A stretch of DNA of 64,000 nucleotides from Rhynochetos jubatus (GCA_027574665.1 CM050654.1:13138142-13202141), one strand, 5' to 3'; shown: positions 1 through 15,900, numbered from the stretch's first letter. Notes: a model not told the origin generated them from the sequence alone. Numbers and translations: made by a program.

Positions 1-869
1 AATGCTGTCTTGAAGTGACATTGATCAAGTGGAGACAAAGACTCAGCATGCTGCAGACTAGTTAAAATAAGAAAGAATTTTTGCAAAGGAGACAAAAATA
101 ACCATAGTAGCATAACATTTGTTATATTTGCCAGCATTTGTTGCCCATTTTAGTGGAGAAAAGTCTGTTGCTAACAGCATAATAAAATTTGTTGGAATAT
201 CTACAAAGATTGAGGATAATTGATCTAATGGTATTTTGAATTTTTCTTGTCCTCTCGAATTTGTTGAGGGTTTGCCTTGATAGTAAGTGTGTGTTGTGTA
301 ATATGTCACAACAGACACATCGACGACACCATTAAACAACAGTCATGGGATTGTAATGGCACCACCAGCATTCCCAGCAGCGAGTGCTGCACTATATCCA
401 TTTGAGTTCTTCTTGTCACATCAATATTTTCACTCTTTTTGCCCCTTTTTTTCCTTCCCCAAAATCCATCCATCATCTAGACAGTAGCGGGGAAGAAGGC
501 CTGGCACTAAGGATGGCAGTGTTTTCTGAAGAAGAGGACAGCAGAAAGTAAACTCTCTGGGGGCATAAATTCCAGCTGCTGTTTAAGTGAAGTCCCAAGC
601 CAGAGGTGCTGCACCACATTATGTCTCCTGCTTTCAGAGGAGCCATGCACTTTCCCGCCAGCAGAAGCAGGGCTGATGGGTGGCCAAGGCAGCACGAGGT
701 TACGAACCTCAGGAGAAACGAAATGGCCATCAGCAGGACAGAGCAACAGCAACCCCAAGAGAGCTGATCCTCGCCAGAGATTCGAGAGTAAAGCAGTTAG
801 GGGAGAAACTCACTTGGAAAACATCAACCCTACCGAAAGTTTCATTTCCTGCTCACTGTCCCGCAGCCA

Positions 870-902
870 TTCAAACACATTTCAAGCACACTTCAAGCAC
901 AC
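870..902. repeat. 11-base minisatellite, three copies
   Basis: Three head-to-tail units: TTCAAACACAT, TTCAAGCACAC, TTCAAGCACAC. The last two are identical and the first differs at two positions. A poly-T run follows at about 911. No function is apparent. Confidence 0.85.
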
Positions 903-3900
903 CAGCACTCTTCTTTTTTTTTTTGGCCAATTTCCTAGGTCTTGTATTGCAGAAGGTAGGGGGGAAAAGTGATAAAACCAATCCTGTGTGCAAGGGGAAT
1001 GCTGTGGGGAACACACAGGTTCACGCTGGCTGCAGCTGTCCACTTGACCTGACACGTCCAGTGGCCCCACATCCGCTGGAGAGCACCGACATCCTGCTGT
1101 CACCCCACTGCACCAGCAGCAGTGGCACCCGGGAAGAGAAAAAGAAAAAATAAAAAATAGGAGAGAAACGGAAATGTTGTAAACGTACCTTCCTTCATTT
1201 TATGAAACCGTGACTTGCCCCTCTCTTCCCTGCAGAGGTAAGCACGAGCAAGCACTGCTGCACACCGCAGCTGGTCTAAGCAGCCTTTGTGTTTCCCCCC
1301 AGCTGTCAGCGAGACCTGCCTTCCACCTCGCGTCCTGAGCACCCAACGGTGCAGCGCAACAGCCCGGTGAATCTCTGCTTGTACTATCATTGAGTGCTGC
1401 ACCTGATATACGCAGCCGGCATTGATACTCAGCGTGCACACCAACAAAAACCCTTTCATTTTTAGAAAAGTAATCCTGATTTAGAGTTCTATAAAGTGGC
1501 ATCCAATATGCTAAGATCTTAGTGAGATTAGAACTTCCGCTGGCTAACGGTGTCTGGTTTGTATTAATGTACACACAAAGACGGCAGCTATGAAACAGAG
1601 AGTGCCTTAATATATTTGCAGATACTTCAGATTTCCAAGTGACTACAAGGACGTTGGAGGGCAGGATCAGAATTTACAACCACCTTGACAAACTACAGAA
1701 ACAACTGGGCTGGAGGGAGAGGAGGGCACTGCTCAGAATGGAGGAGAGCACAGCATACCTTCTAGCAACAAGTCCGGAGTTGTTACATAGCGATACTGTG
1801 TAAGAAAGAATTTGGGACTGCAGTTTTCTAATGGAACATGAGCAGGCAATGTTATGAAAGAGGAAGAGACCTTAAAATAGGAGTACGGCTTGCAAAACAC
1901 ACGATAGTCCTTCCAGGCTGCTCAGTACTGTGGAGCGAGACATTTCGTTTGGGGCATCACTTGACTCGAGGAGCAAAACAGAGCTCTGAAACATGATTTA
2001 CAAGGAAAAAAATATATACAGAGTGGAGCTAGTCAGCCTGCAAGGAAGAAAATTCACAGCGAACATGAGAATGACTTGCAGTATGTAAAAAGGCCATATT
2101 TCACCATACAGGCATCCCACACTGCCCCTACACCATAAAAGAGGCAGTTATTTGAACAGTGTAGCACATGCTGCTGGAGAAATTTCTATAGAAATCAATA
2201 AAAATATATAGATTTCCAAAAGTTCAAGGAGCCTTTGGGTAGAAACACCCTGTCGCATGGCATAACCCCAACACAACTTTCAGGCCCCGTTTGGTTCACT
2301 CATCAGAAGGTAATTACAGCTACGATTTTCTTCACAAGTTCACATGCTGCATTTCTCTTAAGGACAGATGTATTTTGCAGTCATGACAGCGCACGTTCCT
2401 GAATCTCATCTTCCTCTTAGGAGTGACCTGCAACGCTTACAAGGTCCTGCTGTCACGGGTGTCTAAACCAAGCCCCAGACAATAGCAAACCTCTGGGGTC
2501 ACAGGAGTGACATAAGGTAGGGACAAGATATTTTAGGGACTTGAGCAAAATCTGAAGCCTCTGACTTGCTCAGTCCCACCCTGACACTACAGGCAGACCT
2601 CACTCAGGTTCAAAGAACTTCCCCTTGTGTTGCAGATCACACACAAAGCTTCCCCACCACTCGTCTCCTATGCACGGCAATGCAGCTCATTCCTCTGGTG
2701 AACAAGTGCCATCCCAACAGCTGTTCTCCTGCCAGCTCCAGAAAAACTCAGTCTCCCCCAACTTACCTTCTCATACACAGCCAGTGTCAAATACACTTTA
2801 AAAGACATTAAAAACTAACGTTTATTTTTCCTGATTTCTCTTAGAGGATCACGGAGCTCACAGTGCTCTTGAAGAGCACCGTGGTCAGTTATTACTGTTT
2901 TCATAAAATAGTAACATCCTTTGCAGATTTTAGTCTCTGGCATTCACCTTCTGCATAGCTAGTAAAAAATTGAGATTAAAAATGTTGAACTACTGAAGCT
3001 GATGACAGTGTTATTTCCATTAACAGCAGAGTAACTATGTGTGAACATGCAGATCAGTCCATAACAGCATTTCGTCTCTTTGCATTAGGCATGCTACAGT
3101 TGGCATGGAGCTCCGCTCAGCAACCAAAGGCAGATGTTTTACCTCTATGTTGAATCTGGAACAGATTAGCAAAGTTAGCTTGATTCAACATATCCTGATA
3201 ATATCCTCGTACTCATCATCAACTAAACTACTGAAGCTGACAGGGAAAAAAAAAAAAGAAGAAAGAAATCTAGCTTTGCTGACACAGGCAATGTCAGGCA
3301 TCCAGGCCAAAGAAACCAAATGGACATTTTAAAAGGTTTCAAAACTGGCTTCACTTCAGAAACCAATTCAGGATCTTTCACACATGATGCATCTGACAGT
3401 GACAAATCCAGCAGCTTCAAAGTGACTTTGTACAGACGCAAATTTAAGCGGAAGATGAGCCTGAGAGCTGTAATGAGCTATTGCTCTATTTCTTCCAACA
3501 AGTTACCACCACAAGTTATGAACATCTTTGCCTGGACACCCTCTGGAAAGGCTGTAAGATGTCTCTGAGAATACTGTCACAGCTTTGAGAGTCAGTTTGA
3601 ATCTTCCCTACATCACACACAATCCCATCCATTAAATACATTTCTGCATCTGAGAAAAATTCATCTCGATTGAGAAGCATCAGCCAGAAGTGTAAGCATA
3701 TACATTCTCATCAGCTGAGGAAGTAGGATACAAATCTTCCTTCTTCCACTTCTCCTCCAAGAGCTTCCAGCCAAGGTCACTATCTCCTGCTGAAACCCTT
3801 CGGCACTGAGAAGGGGGGCAAGAAAGGGATTCAGTGCCCCAGCTCCCAACACAGTGAACTCATTCTGTACATGCAGCTCTCTCTTCACCATCACTTCCAG

Positions 3901-6900
3901 GTCCTGCCACACTAGCCAAGGGCTAGGGCTTGCAGTCAGACAGAGCCCAGCTATGTCGGAGACCCTTTCTCTAGACACACCGATTCCCTCTGGCCTCAGA
4001 TAACTGTCGCCCAAATGTGTTTGCTTTTCTGGAGACAAAGGCTTGGTGTGGCTTTGCTTGGTCATGGAGTGACTGACAAGGCAGCCCCACTCGTTTTGGA
4101 ACGGAGGCTCACAAAAGAGAGTGGAGGGTGGGGGGAGTGGTGGGCGTGGACTAAAAAAAGGGCCAGTTTTTGCAAAACCCTTTTAAATCAAAAACCCCAG
4201 GTGCCGTTTGTAATCCAAACCCATGGTTTATTTTGCTAGAGAGGCCGTTGCTTATTAAAGCCAAAAGTTAGTTTAATTCGAGTTGCACAGCCTAACACTT
4301 CAGCCTCTTATTTTCTGTGAACCATTCCACTTCAGAAATGCCATTCTCAGGCCAGCGTATCACTCTGCTAAACAAAGCAAATCTCTCTGTCTCACAGCCT
4401 CCTCCTCTTATATCTTGAGAAGCTCCTGCCTGCTTTTTATGGTGATGTTCATAATTCAAGACCTGTATGTGTCCTTCTCCCATGTCTTGTTTACACTGGT
4501 ATATGTAGCTCACCACTCACTGGCTACCCAATGCTTCAGAAGAGCATGTAGGAAGGCACAGTCTTCTTGTGTCACAGACCGTAGATTTTCAGGATAGGGC
4601 AAACAAAACCATTTAAGGGCCACCTAACTCTGTCTGCATTTAAGTGGATGGGAAAGACTTTCAAACTACACCAAGAGACTGAGAGCAATGATTTGTGCTT
4701 TTAAAAACCCAACCCTCAACATACAAAGCTGTATGATCCTTCAGAGCGGTGAGAAAGGTTGTGCCAACTCTTCATTCAACATTATTGCAAAGATTAAAAA
4801 AAAAGAAAAAGAAAAAGGAAACAGGAAACAGGCTGTTGCCAAAGTCTGCTTTCACTCAGGGTTTTGCATAGGGAAATAAAAGACTCTTCTGCTTGCAGCC
4901 ATTTCATGTAGGCTCCAGATTCCCTTCTCCTCTGGGGTAAGATGAGTAGGACAACGGTTTCTCTACACTATCTGCAGTCTCACTGACCAACTGAAACTAC
5001 ACTGTAAATGGGACTTGCCCAAGGGGAATTCAGCCCCAGTGGACTGAGTTAAAACAATGGTTGGCAGAGAACTTTAAGCCATGGGAATATGGTGATGTTA
5101 GCAAAAAAGGTGGGTGTACCCTTCTCCATCCCAGTGGGATGACTGTACAGGTAATTTTTGGCTGTTTAAACACAGGCAGAATCTTGAGGTCGTAGCCAGA
5201 GAGAGGGGAAGGAAGAGCAGCAAAGTCTTCTGGGTGAGGACAAGCCACGCACCGCACTCTGCCTTCCTGCTTTGGATTAGCCAGGTCTGCGGTGTAGACT
5301 GCAGAGCTGACTGGACCAAAACTGGGACTGCACTGGTCCTACTCCTCCAGGCCTCAAAAGGAAGCAGCTATCCTGCTACATGCTTTGAGTAAGGCAATCA
5401 GGATTTTTAGTGGTCTTCATTTATAACCTAATTCAGAATTCCAGCTTGTAAGCTGGTCATCTTGTACAATATAGAAGGTGAAATCCATACAACCAGAAGC
5501 AGCAGAGTGAAACACAGGCAACCTCTCATCCTCTTCCATGCCAGTATGTAGCCTTTGGGGGGAGACTGCATATTTCTGATGTATTGTAACTCCAGATCCT
5601 ATGTTCCCCAAAGCAGTTAAGAGTCCTAGAGGCGTTTTAAGTATTTCTCCCTTGAATTTTATTTCTGTCTCCACAGGAGGAAGAAGAAAAAAGAAAAAAA
5701 CCCAGCTCTGAATCAGATCAGATTCCTACAAACCAAGAACAAGACATTTCTAACCTTCTTCTTACAAAGATATTACAGTGTCACCATGCTAAATTTCTAC
5801 TCTCAGACAGAGCTGCCACTAACTAACTTGCTGCGCTAACACAGATTCCGAGGAAAGCATCAGGAAATACTTTAGGCAGGTTTCTGTGAATAAAGAAAAA
5901 CACGAATCACATCTCTAAATGGCTGCATCTGAATCCACCAGCCCGCTCTGTTTCAGATAACCCAAGTACCACACAACACAGCTTGCTCTTGTAGGAAGTA
6001 ACAACTGATAACATGCCAGGCTATGCAGTTTTTCACTGAAGAGTTATCTGACTCCAGCTTGCATTCAGCTTGCTCTAGTAAGAGAGCAAAAGTTGGGCGC
6101 AATGCACTCCTAGCTGGCTAAGCAGTGTTTAACAGAGATAAGGGGGACAGTAAATCACAGTTGGATGCCACTAGTCTGCCTCCAGCCACACTCGATGCAG
6201 GCTAGATATGCACAGTTATGTTCAATCCCCAAACATATCCTTTGCTCTGCAAATCCTACATCTGTCCATCTTTGTAACCACCTAAGTCTTTCTTATTGAC
6301 CAAGTTCAGCTCCTTTCTCTTTCTATCCTGACAGTTAATGTCAAACTTATCCTTCCCTGCTAAGCCTCCTGAAGACTAGGAGAGCACGGGAGAGGAAGAG
6401 GCCTAGGATTTTGCAGGGAAGAATCATGATTGCTAAAGACAAATCAGTGACAAGAAAGCAAAGAGGAATAAATACTGTGTTCCCCCTCATTTGCTACAAG
6501 CACGAGAGCTTGTAGATACTAAAATGTACAAGCTCTCTGATGACTACCGCCCGTGTCCTCTGCAGCTTCCCTCCCAGCTACATCCACAGAGATACGGACT
6601 CCACCTTTCCAGAGCAATGTCACTTGGAAAAAATTCATCCTCTGTACATGATACAGCAGAAGTAACCAGAGAAGTAGAACATGAACTACCTGCCCACTGC
6701 AACAAGTTCTGTTATTTCAATTACATGTGAAGAATGAATTTGTTTTTTAAAAAAGGACAAAAGCAGAATAGCCAGATTTAAGGCTACTATTAAAAACCAA
6801 GTCCCGAAACGCAGAGTTTAAGGGAAGTTCACCAGGTGTACAGACTAAGCTCAGACCTTGCTTACTGAGTGCAGCCCTGTTAATTATCAGCATTACATGT

Positions 6901-9900
6901 GCCCAGCCACCCCAGCGTGCTGTGACGCAGGGCAGACGGTGAGATGCTCTCCTGCTATTATCACGGAACACGACGCAGTTTCCATGCATTCATGAGGAAC
7001 TGTCACATACCTCAGCTTAAAAACCCCCCAAAATTTCCATGACCTGTCATGAAGGTGAAGCAGCTTTCCTGGCACGGGTACAATTCACAGCACTGTCTGC
7101 ATAAGCCCTGACTGGAAATTTAGAAACAACATAATGAAAAGGAGATTAAGAAGTGTATATATTAAAGAACACATGGCTTTTAAAGCAGGAGCAAACCTTT
7201 AGAGCTGTCCAGGATGGATTTACAAACCTATCAGTGTTATCCAGCACCCAGAACGATCACTTCAGTTCAAACCACTGTGTACTGCACTATTCACAGAGTC
7301 TGGGCTTCTAAAAAGTCAACACCTATACCCTGAATTAGAGTCTTCAAGTAATGCCCAAAGCTTGCCCCATGACAGTGATGTCTTTGCACACCTCTGCCTA
7401 GAGTTTATTTTAGAGTCCCTAAGTTGTACTGTTTTTAAAGTAAGGTGGTAAGAAATGTTATTGTCAGTCAGAAACCTACTTGTCACATTCGTTTCTCACA
7501 AATACTACTGCACAAACACCATCATACGTGCAAAGCATAATTAAAATGTTCTAGATATATGGACAAATGACAAGTCTGCACAACAGGAGAGGAAAAAAAC
7601 TCACCCTGAACAGGCTGGAGGTTCCTGAAGCATAGAAGCAGGTAACTTTGCTGGTTTGTAGCAAATCAGATGTGTTACCCAAAACTGACCAGTAAACGAA
7701 ATGCTGCATTTACAAACCTCCACTGAGGTGACACTGACAACAACAATGAAATCAATAATCAGAAGAAACTGACAGATTAGTATTCCTGCCGTTTTGTTCT
7801 GCCAAAGCCATAGCAGGGGTCCCAGACAGACCATGTTTTATACGCAGTGTGTGCTGCAGTGGTTGAGCAGAGGGGTCAGGAAGTACTTCCCCCTGAGCCA
7901 TCCACGCCCAGGGCTTGGCTCAGCGTGGCACAGATCCATACAGCTCCTACTTACTTCCACTGTTCCATTCTGACAGTGCTGACAGCCATATCGATGCTGG
8001 AAAATGTGTGTGCCACTGCCTCCAAACTAAACAAAGCACTCTCTGCACTTGGTGAGCAAGCTAGACAGGTAGCAAGAGGCTGTCAGAACTGCACATCGCA
8101 AAAGATGTATCTACTAAGTACATCAAATTTGCAGGTGCTCTAAACACATCTCCTTGCATCAAAAATGACCCAACTGGTTTGTCCCCGGGCCTTTCAGTCA
8201 CAGACCAACTGGCCAGCACTAGTGAGTAGTGAATACCCGCAGCATACTGAAGATCTCTCTCTCTTTCACTTGTTCAGCAGCTCGGAGGAAGCCACCTGAA
8301 TTGTCACATTTCCCTCTTCCAAACTGGGGCTCAGAGCCACCATGCTTTGCAGGTGGAGACAGCAAGACTTTTTCATCCCACAACCTCAAAGCACTTCGTA
8401 AGGGTGGATCCCAACATCATACACTAAGAAACAAGCACAGAGAAGCGTGTGAAAATTGTTACAGGATTGATTCTCCTTTCAAGTATTTTCAGGTTTTATG
8501 CTTTCAACATTTGCAAAGCCCTGAATGTATTTCTACGGTAGTTTTCGATGAGTGACAGCATTATTAAATTTCATAAGTAAATTGGCATTTATAGAAGAAG
8601 TGGTGATAAGATCTATAAATGAACTCCAGGCACCAGAACAAATGGAATTACAAGAAGCTAGGAAAAAGGTTTGTGCTCTCCTCTTCATCCTGTTCCACCC
8701 AAAAAAGGCATTTATGTAACAGAGAACCAGGCATTTGTAAGTTTGTACGGCAACACAGCGCTAGGGTCACAGCTGCATACCCATCATTCACTCAAAAAGC
8801 CAAATTTCAAAATTCTTGCTCACACTTACTCTCTGTTCACTTCCACTCCCAGATGTTTGCCTTCTATGGAAGCAAAGGGTCAGGCTGTGAAAGTCAGTCC
8901 CAGCTCCTTCCCAAGGTAGGTGCCACAAAATCAAGCCAGAGCTGCATGGAAAATACCATCTAGCTCTGAATCCAGTTGCAAACCCAAAGATGCAGAAGTA
9001 CTTACTTTAAGCACTTCCCCTTCAAGGCCATCCATCAGAACATGAGCTGGGCACAAAGGCTTCCAAGAGGGAAACCACGGTAAGTGACTGAAAAACACAT
9101 ACGTATCAATGAAGAACCACCCAACACAGGGGAGTTTCACAGTTCAGGCACTGCAGATGCGGTGGAACAGGCGGAGGAGCCCCAGACTGCTCAGGCCTCC
9201 CACCCTCCACAGCCGTAGAGCATCCTGGTTACGCCAGAGGAACCTGTGGGAGTCGAGTGCCCACCTGCGTTAATCACGGCTCATCAAAAGCTGGGAGCAA
9301 ACATGTGGGCACTCAGGAAACACAAAGATGAATCAGTTTACGGGAGTCCCTTTGCACTCTTGGTTCCCACTGCTAAGATAACATTTTATTTCTCTCACCC
9401 TCAGGTGGGCATCACTGCTCATTTCCATGGCCAGTGCTTGGAAAACCCAGCCAGAGGGACAGCTGAGCAGCCCAGGGACTCCTCTTCTCCTTCCTAAGCA
9501 GCTGGATGTCAAGTTGTGAATTAACCCCAGCTGGATCAGTAACTGTTCACACAGTAACTGTGTTCACTAGCACAGCGCTGTCTCCTATCACACCAAAAAT
9601 GCTGCCAACACCCTCTGTCACACAGATGGCACAATAATTAATGTACTGTTAGGGGGAAATTATCTTCCCTGCCCCTTCTCCCCATGGACTAACTCAAAAA
9701 TCAAAGCAGAGCAGCAAGAAGGTCTGCATCCCCAATACCAACACTTCACAGGGTCCATCACTTAGGTACCAGTTACCACAGCTACCAGCTGCCCAATACT
9801 CCCAGAGGACAAAACACAACCCACACCTAAGCAGACAGCATCACATCAGAGAAAGAACCCACCATTTCTCAGGCCCACAGCACACATAGGAAGGAAGGCA

Positions 9901-12900
9901 AGAAGTAGGTAATTTTGCTGTGCTATAGATACAGAAGATGAAAAGCACTTCATGCAAAGTATAAGGCAGAAAGCAAGAAATATACATTGATTTTAATTTC
10001 CTGTTTAACCATAGATTGCTTTTTGCAACTGTATCTCAGAGAGTTGTCTAAATCCACTGCCAGCCATTGATTCAGCAGTTTTTCCAGGCTCATAGTGTAA
10101 CTCAGGAAGCACTACATCGTACACGTGGTTTGGTCACCAACACATGTGCCCAACACGAGAGTCGGGTTGCAAGTGTCACTGCACTGCCACTGCCAATCGC
10201 TGAAAGTGATCCCACACAGCAGGTAACTCTCTGCACCCTCCCTCTGACATGGGATTCACTGATAAATCCCTTCGTAGAAAAAGAAGGGTTAATTAATCTC
10301 TTTAAAGAACTATAATTAGTCAGACATGAAGGTCAATTCTGTCTTCCTGATTGAGCTACAGTGCCAAGACATCTGAACATGCAAGTGGGGCGTGCAGATA
10401 CACACAGCCTTCAAAAGCAAGCCCTGGACCAGTCCCTCCATGTTGGACATAATCCAGTACTGCGTTTGCCTACCTGCTCCAACACCTGACTTTATACGGG
10501 GCACGCAGGCTGACCTCTCTTCAGCAATCTTGTCTATAACGCACAATGCTTTGCTGGTTTTTGCTTGCTTTGGTTTTTAAATCTGACTAGGAAATCTAGA
10601 CCATGCCATACCCAACCCTCCTGCACCACTGCTGCTGGAATTTCAAATGCAGGTGACTGTTCCTTTTTTTTTTCCAAAGACCAAGCAACTCTAATACACC
10701 CCAATTACAGTAAGAGGACTCTAAATAAGACCTTCAGAAATTACCAGTTCCTGTAGTTGATATATGAAGCTTGCTTTGTAGATCTAGCTGAATAAAACAT
10801 TAAAATGCAATACTGGATGAGTTTCACAATACTTTTTTCCCCGTGTAAATTTAATTTCATTTATCAGTTCAGCCTCAAGTCAGGAGTTCAATATTTAGTT
10901 CCCATATTTAATTACGTTTTCTTTCCATCATGGCCTTTTCCAGATAAATGTTTAATCAGGGTGTTCACTGTAATATAAAAACTACTAGAGTGAAAAGAAT
11001 GAAGTAATAATGTTCTCATCCTTATACGTAATGTCGTATGTTAAATTCACAAAGGTTGACTAAAAAGGGGCAACGATGTCACTGAATGAAGAAGCTGCTA
11101 ATAAGCCCTCAGGGAGAAAACGAGCTAAGTAGTGGTAAAAATTAACCACCAGAATACGAAACCATCAGACCTTTTAGAGAGTATCAGGGACCCATTCAGG
11201 CTTCAATAAGGTGCAATAAACACAAAATATAAATTTAAGTTCAATGTATCCCGATTTCACCCGTACGATAACTGGTGACAACAATGCCACTGCCAAAAAT
11301 GCAGCACGGATTTCACTAAATAACATGCCGGGTCTGGAGGCAGAGTCAGCAGCCCACACAATGGCATTGTCAGAACCATCACCGGGTCTATCACTTGCAC
11401 ACCAGGTCAGGGGCTAGAAGTCTACTTCTTTGATATTCCGATAAGAAACTGCACGTCCTGACACAAATTCATCGTGACACCAAACCCTCCTATTTCATGA
11501 GAGCACAGGGAAGAGCTAACGCTTACTTCTGACACCAACTGTGTGCTGTGTGATAAGTGTTGATGCTACTGTCATCACCATTACCTATCTTTCACTTTGA
11601 CTTTGCCCACACTGAATCACTTTGTTTTCCATGATTATCCAAAACCAAAATTGCTACGGACCAAACACTTCAGTTACCAGAAAGCAGGCAAATTTACTGT
11701 AAAACCTGCTGCATTAAAAACTGTGTATTTCTTACCTATTTCCAGGTAGTTTTTCCTGGCTGTAGCTCCATAATATCTACACTCTCTCCCCTCATTTTGC
11801 CTGGTTCGCAGTTCTCTTTTCTGCACCTCTTCTTCTCTGTTGTAGTCACCGACAAGGCCATTTCTTCTTGCAGAAATCACTCATTTTTAATGGGCACTGT
11901 CAGTCTCTGGTACTGCCTTTGCTTATTGGGAATAGAGCAAACTTCTAGCTCTCCATTCTTCCAAATTGTGTAATGACATATTGTTCATCAGACCCTACCT
12001 ACAGAGGAAGTTTCTTTCTAAACTAGGCAGGAGGTGGCTGCTTTGCTTTGTAAACTGTGAATTGTTACTCAGATTTTTCATCTTTTTTTTTTTTCCATTT
12101 TCTGTCAAATATTTTTTTGACATTTAAACTTCATGCAGCCACATAAATCTTCTGGAAATATATAATATTAACAGAATTTTTAGACAAGCCTCCTTTTTAG
12201 GAAACTCTGCAAGGTTTTTCTTATCCATCAACATCCTCCATTTAGTAGCCTGAAGAATCGCATGACTTCTAATCTTTCTTCCTGTCTTGTGAGACTCCTA
12301 GAATTTAAAGCAGGGAGCCTGCTCCCTAATTTGGGAGACAGCAGGTGACAGCCCCATGGGCTACTGAGGCTGTTCTGAAAGTTCAGTCACCTCAATTTTC
12401 ATGGACTTGACAAGATGAAGACCAAACCCCCCAATTTAGGTACCGCCTCTGTTCTGGAGATCTGCATGGCCAGAGTTTTTTGGCATTTTGTTTTCCAGTT
12501 CAAAGAACTCACTTTGTCTTAGGGCTCTGGCAACCCAGGGGCAGGGGTGAGCTGTGACAGCCTGAGGTGCTGTCCACAAGCATCTACTCTGCAATCCTCC
12601 GGTAGCAGAGACACTAGAACAAGGCATGTACCACCTATGCAGCCTATATAACACAGGGGCACGGCTGGCTGTACTGGAACAAGGGACAGTCCTGCTCCCC
12701 CTCAACCCTGCTTTAGCCACCTGCTCCCCTACAGACTCTTCCGACACTCATGGAGCCTGCAGCAAACAATTCTGGGGAGCCAAATCCTGCACTCCAAGAG
12801 GCGGCAGGTATTTTTCTGCTGGCTTGAGTGTCTCAGAAGCTCAATGAGCCCAACGAATGCCTGTATAAGTGTGCAGGATGAGACAAGAGTGCAGGGCAAG

Positions 12901-15900
12901 GGGCAAACAAGGGACCACCCCCTTCCAGCCAGCCAGCCAGCCATCAGTTCACTGCCAATGTGAAGCCTTGCTGGCACTTCAGTTGGGCTGTGCCAGCAGG
13001 AACAAGCTTTTACTAGTGCAAAAGCACCAGCGAGCCATCCGTTCTGTTCTTGAGGATCTTGGGTCAAAAACTACTAGAAAAATATTTAAGATGAGTCTAA
13101 CAGTCACAAACCTGTACCAGAGAGGGAGGAATTCATTACGCTTCCGTCAGATCTGCCAGAACTTGTCCATCAGAGGCCTTATACAGGGGAAAAAATTCTC
13201 CTCTTGCAAGGGTTCAGCCCTGTGTTGATTTTCAGAGCATTAACAACAATCCAGCATGGCACATTTGAAGCACTCTCCCTTCCTCAGTTTTTCTCGATGA
13301 TGATTTTAACGAAGTGCTTCAACTTTGCTTTCGGAGCTTAGATTTGCAACAGGGGAAACGCACTTCAGCCAGGAACCTAAAATACTTTCAAGGACTGAGG
13401 TGTAACAGAAAGCAGGTTTAAGACCTCTGCTTTCATAACTAACACTGTAAAAACAACATTTTGTTCCTTTGATTACTTAAAAACAACAACAAAAAATGTC
13501 ACATACGGATGTAAATTATACAAAGATTTCTTGTAAAGATTTCCTCAGCTACTCAGAAGACTAAAAGCCCTAAGGATGAGTGCTAACCCAGCGCAGAGCT
13601 GTCTGCACTTTGGGACAACATCCCCTTGCCTGTGATTATTCTGTTTTCTTCAATGTCAGCAATTCCCTCAACTTTTCTTGAGATCTCCAAGAAGGCCCAA
13701 TGGAAAAAGGCTGGAGGAGAGATAGGTAAACAAAAGGGAAAGAACCCTGAAAGATCAAACAGCAGCAGTACCTTCAAATGACCCAGTCCTGTGCTCCATC
13801 TCACAAACCAAAAGCCCCTGTCTGCTGAACTTGAGCTTTAACAGGCTCCACAGTTTAACCGCAAAGGGAAAATGCCCAGCATATACTGCATGCAAGGCAA
13901 CAAGCAACCCTGAGCAGCAGTTTATGTGCTCTCCTTCATACAGACATAGAGTCTGGACAAAATAAACCACATAAAATGCATTTTCATAAGAGGTAGAAAT
14001 TCATTTTCACAAAGTAACTGGGAAGGCACGAGAGACCTAACAGACAGACCACTGAGCTCTTCCCTTTCAAAACACCAGCTTGCATCCAGCCCACATCAGT
14101 GACGGACAAAACTGTGACATGAGGGTTACCCAGTAACCTGGATCAGCATCCATATCCCTGAAAAGAACGTCTTTCCAGACAAAATTCAACCCAAACTAAA
14201 TCTTAATTCATTAGAAAAGCAAAATGTGGAAAATTATCAACAACTGGGGTGCTGTTTCTGCATGCCTATGACCAGCAAATTATGTCTAGAAGCAAGCATC
14301 TTACGCTTAGGTGATTTTACAGCCCATGACTGCATAGCTGGCATTGGTCCCACACACTAATCTCATTTTCAAGAAGTCACAATTACTGCTACACACCAAT
14401 GCAATTCTCTTAGGTGCTAACTGAATTTAACCAGATTTATCCAATATGAAACAACTAAATAAATGAATCAGCAGAGAAGAGAGCAGTAGAACGAGAAGAA
14501 GTAAGTTTTTATCTACAGGAAAGTTGGTTCTTTTTCACTCATCCCTCACAAACACTCGGAGAATATGCTCTGCTGAGCATTAAAATGCTGTAAGACACTC
14601 AAGACAATAATAATCTCTTATGTATGAGCCATCCAGCTGAGGGAGAAGGAAAATGATATTCCACATTTAGTTTTGCTGATGTGACTGCCTAACAAAAAAC
14701 CCTCAGTGGAGACTGGAAGATTTAGAAGAATTTTCAACATCTTTGTGGGTTTTAACTTTTTGTCTACGCAGTTGATTGAACAAGCTAAAATACAGCAGCA
14801 CTAAATCTGGTATGATTTGGTATAACTGATATGACTTTGTCTATACTAGAAGACTAAAAAAAAACCCAGTCAGAACCCCCTCCCCACGTGCCTTGGGTTG
14901 GCACAGACACGTTAACAGAAATTTCTAGTGTAAGCAGGATATTACATAAATATTGTGATTCAGATGTGGATATACACAAATATGGATACATGCACTGCAT
15001 ATGTTCATCCCATTCTGCAGAAGTAGTCCTGGCCCAGGCAGCTGAGCTGACCACACTACCGGAGTAGCAATAACCTAGTTGAAAAATATTCACTTTTACT
15101 TTTCCAGGAACATGGCATTCCTCCTCAAAAACTTAGGGCTTCACAGCCCAGATTGATGATTTATTGTTAGACCAAGAACAACTCTCATGATCCCCCGATC
15201 TTCAGGTCTTTCATGTTTTATTTGGGTGTTTTTCAGAGCTGGAAGAGAACCTTGGGAATAACTGATGGGAAAAAAACACCAAGACCCAGTAATGCCAGCA
15301 AAATGCAAAGGATACCAGAAGATGTGCAGGAGAAAAACTACAGGAACAGACACACACACTTACCAAGCTTCCTTCTATGTGCACATGCTGGTTACATCAG
15401 GCATCCATCTCCCACCACCACGCCCCCCCACCTCCGAGCATCCCTCAGGTAACCCACCTCTGTGGGCAGCTCAGTCTGCAACAACTTGGTACAAACTTGC
15501 CAAAGACATACATGTCAGATACAAAGTTTCTCTGAAAATTACATTTCTGAATACCCAAGCCAACCAAGGTTTCGGGCCTGAACCAACAGCCAACTCTGCC
15601 TCTGAAAGCATGGTGACAAGAAGCCCATCAGCTCCCTGGGCTCTGGGCTGGAGTGTTTGCTACTGAGGAAGACCAGATGAAAAGCCAACACCGACGACTG
15701 TGTGACTCACAGCACTCACCTCGGCCAACGCAGTCCTGACAAAAATATCACCGGACTAGAAAAAGCAAGTAACCCTTGGTCATCTTGCAAAATAAAAGGC
15801 AACAGACAAGGAGGTATTATTTTTTTTAAAACAGCACAAGACTGCCGTGTGACAGTGTGATGCTAATTACCTCATTTCAGGAACCCTTCAGAGTCACGGA

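Noticed and set aside
4796-4823. A-rich tract as the tail of a processed pseudogene
   Set aside because: No coding homology is visible on its upstream side and no flanking duplication was seen.
12925-12942. (CCAG)n run
   Set aside because: Only about four units; too short to list as a satellite.
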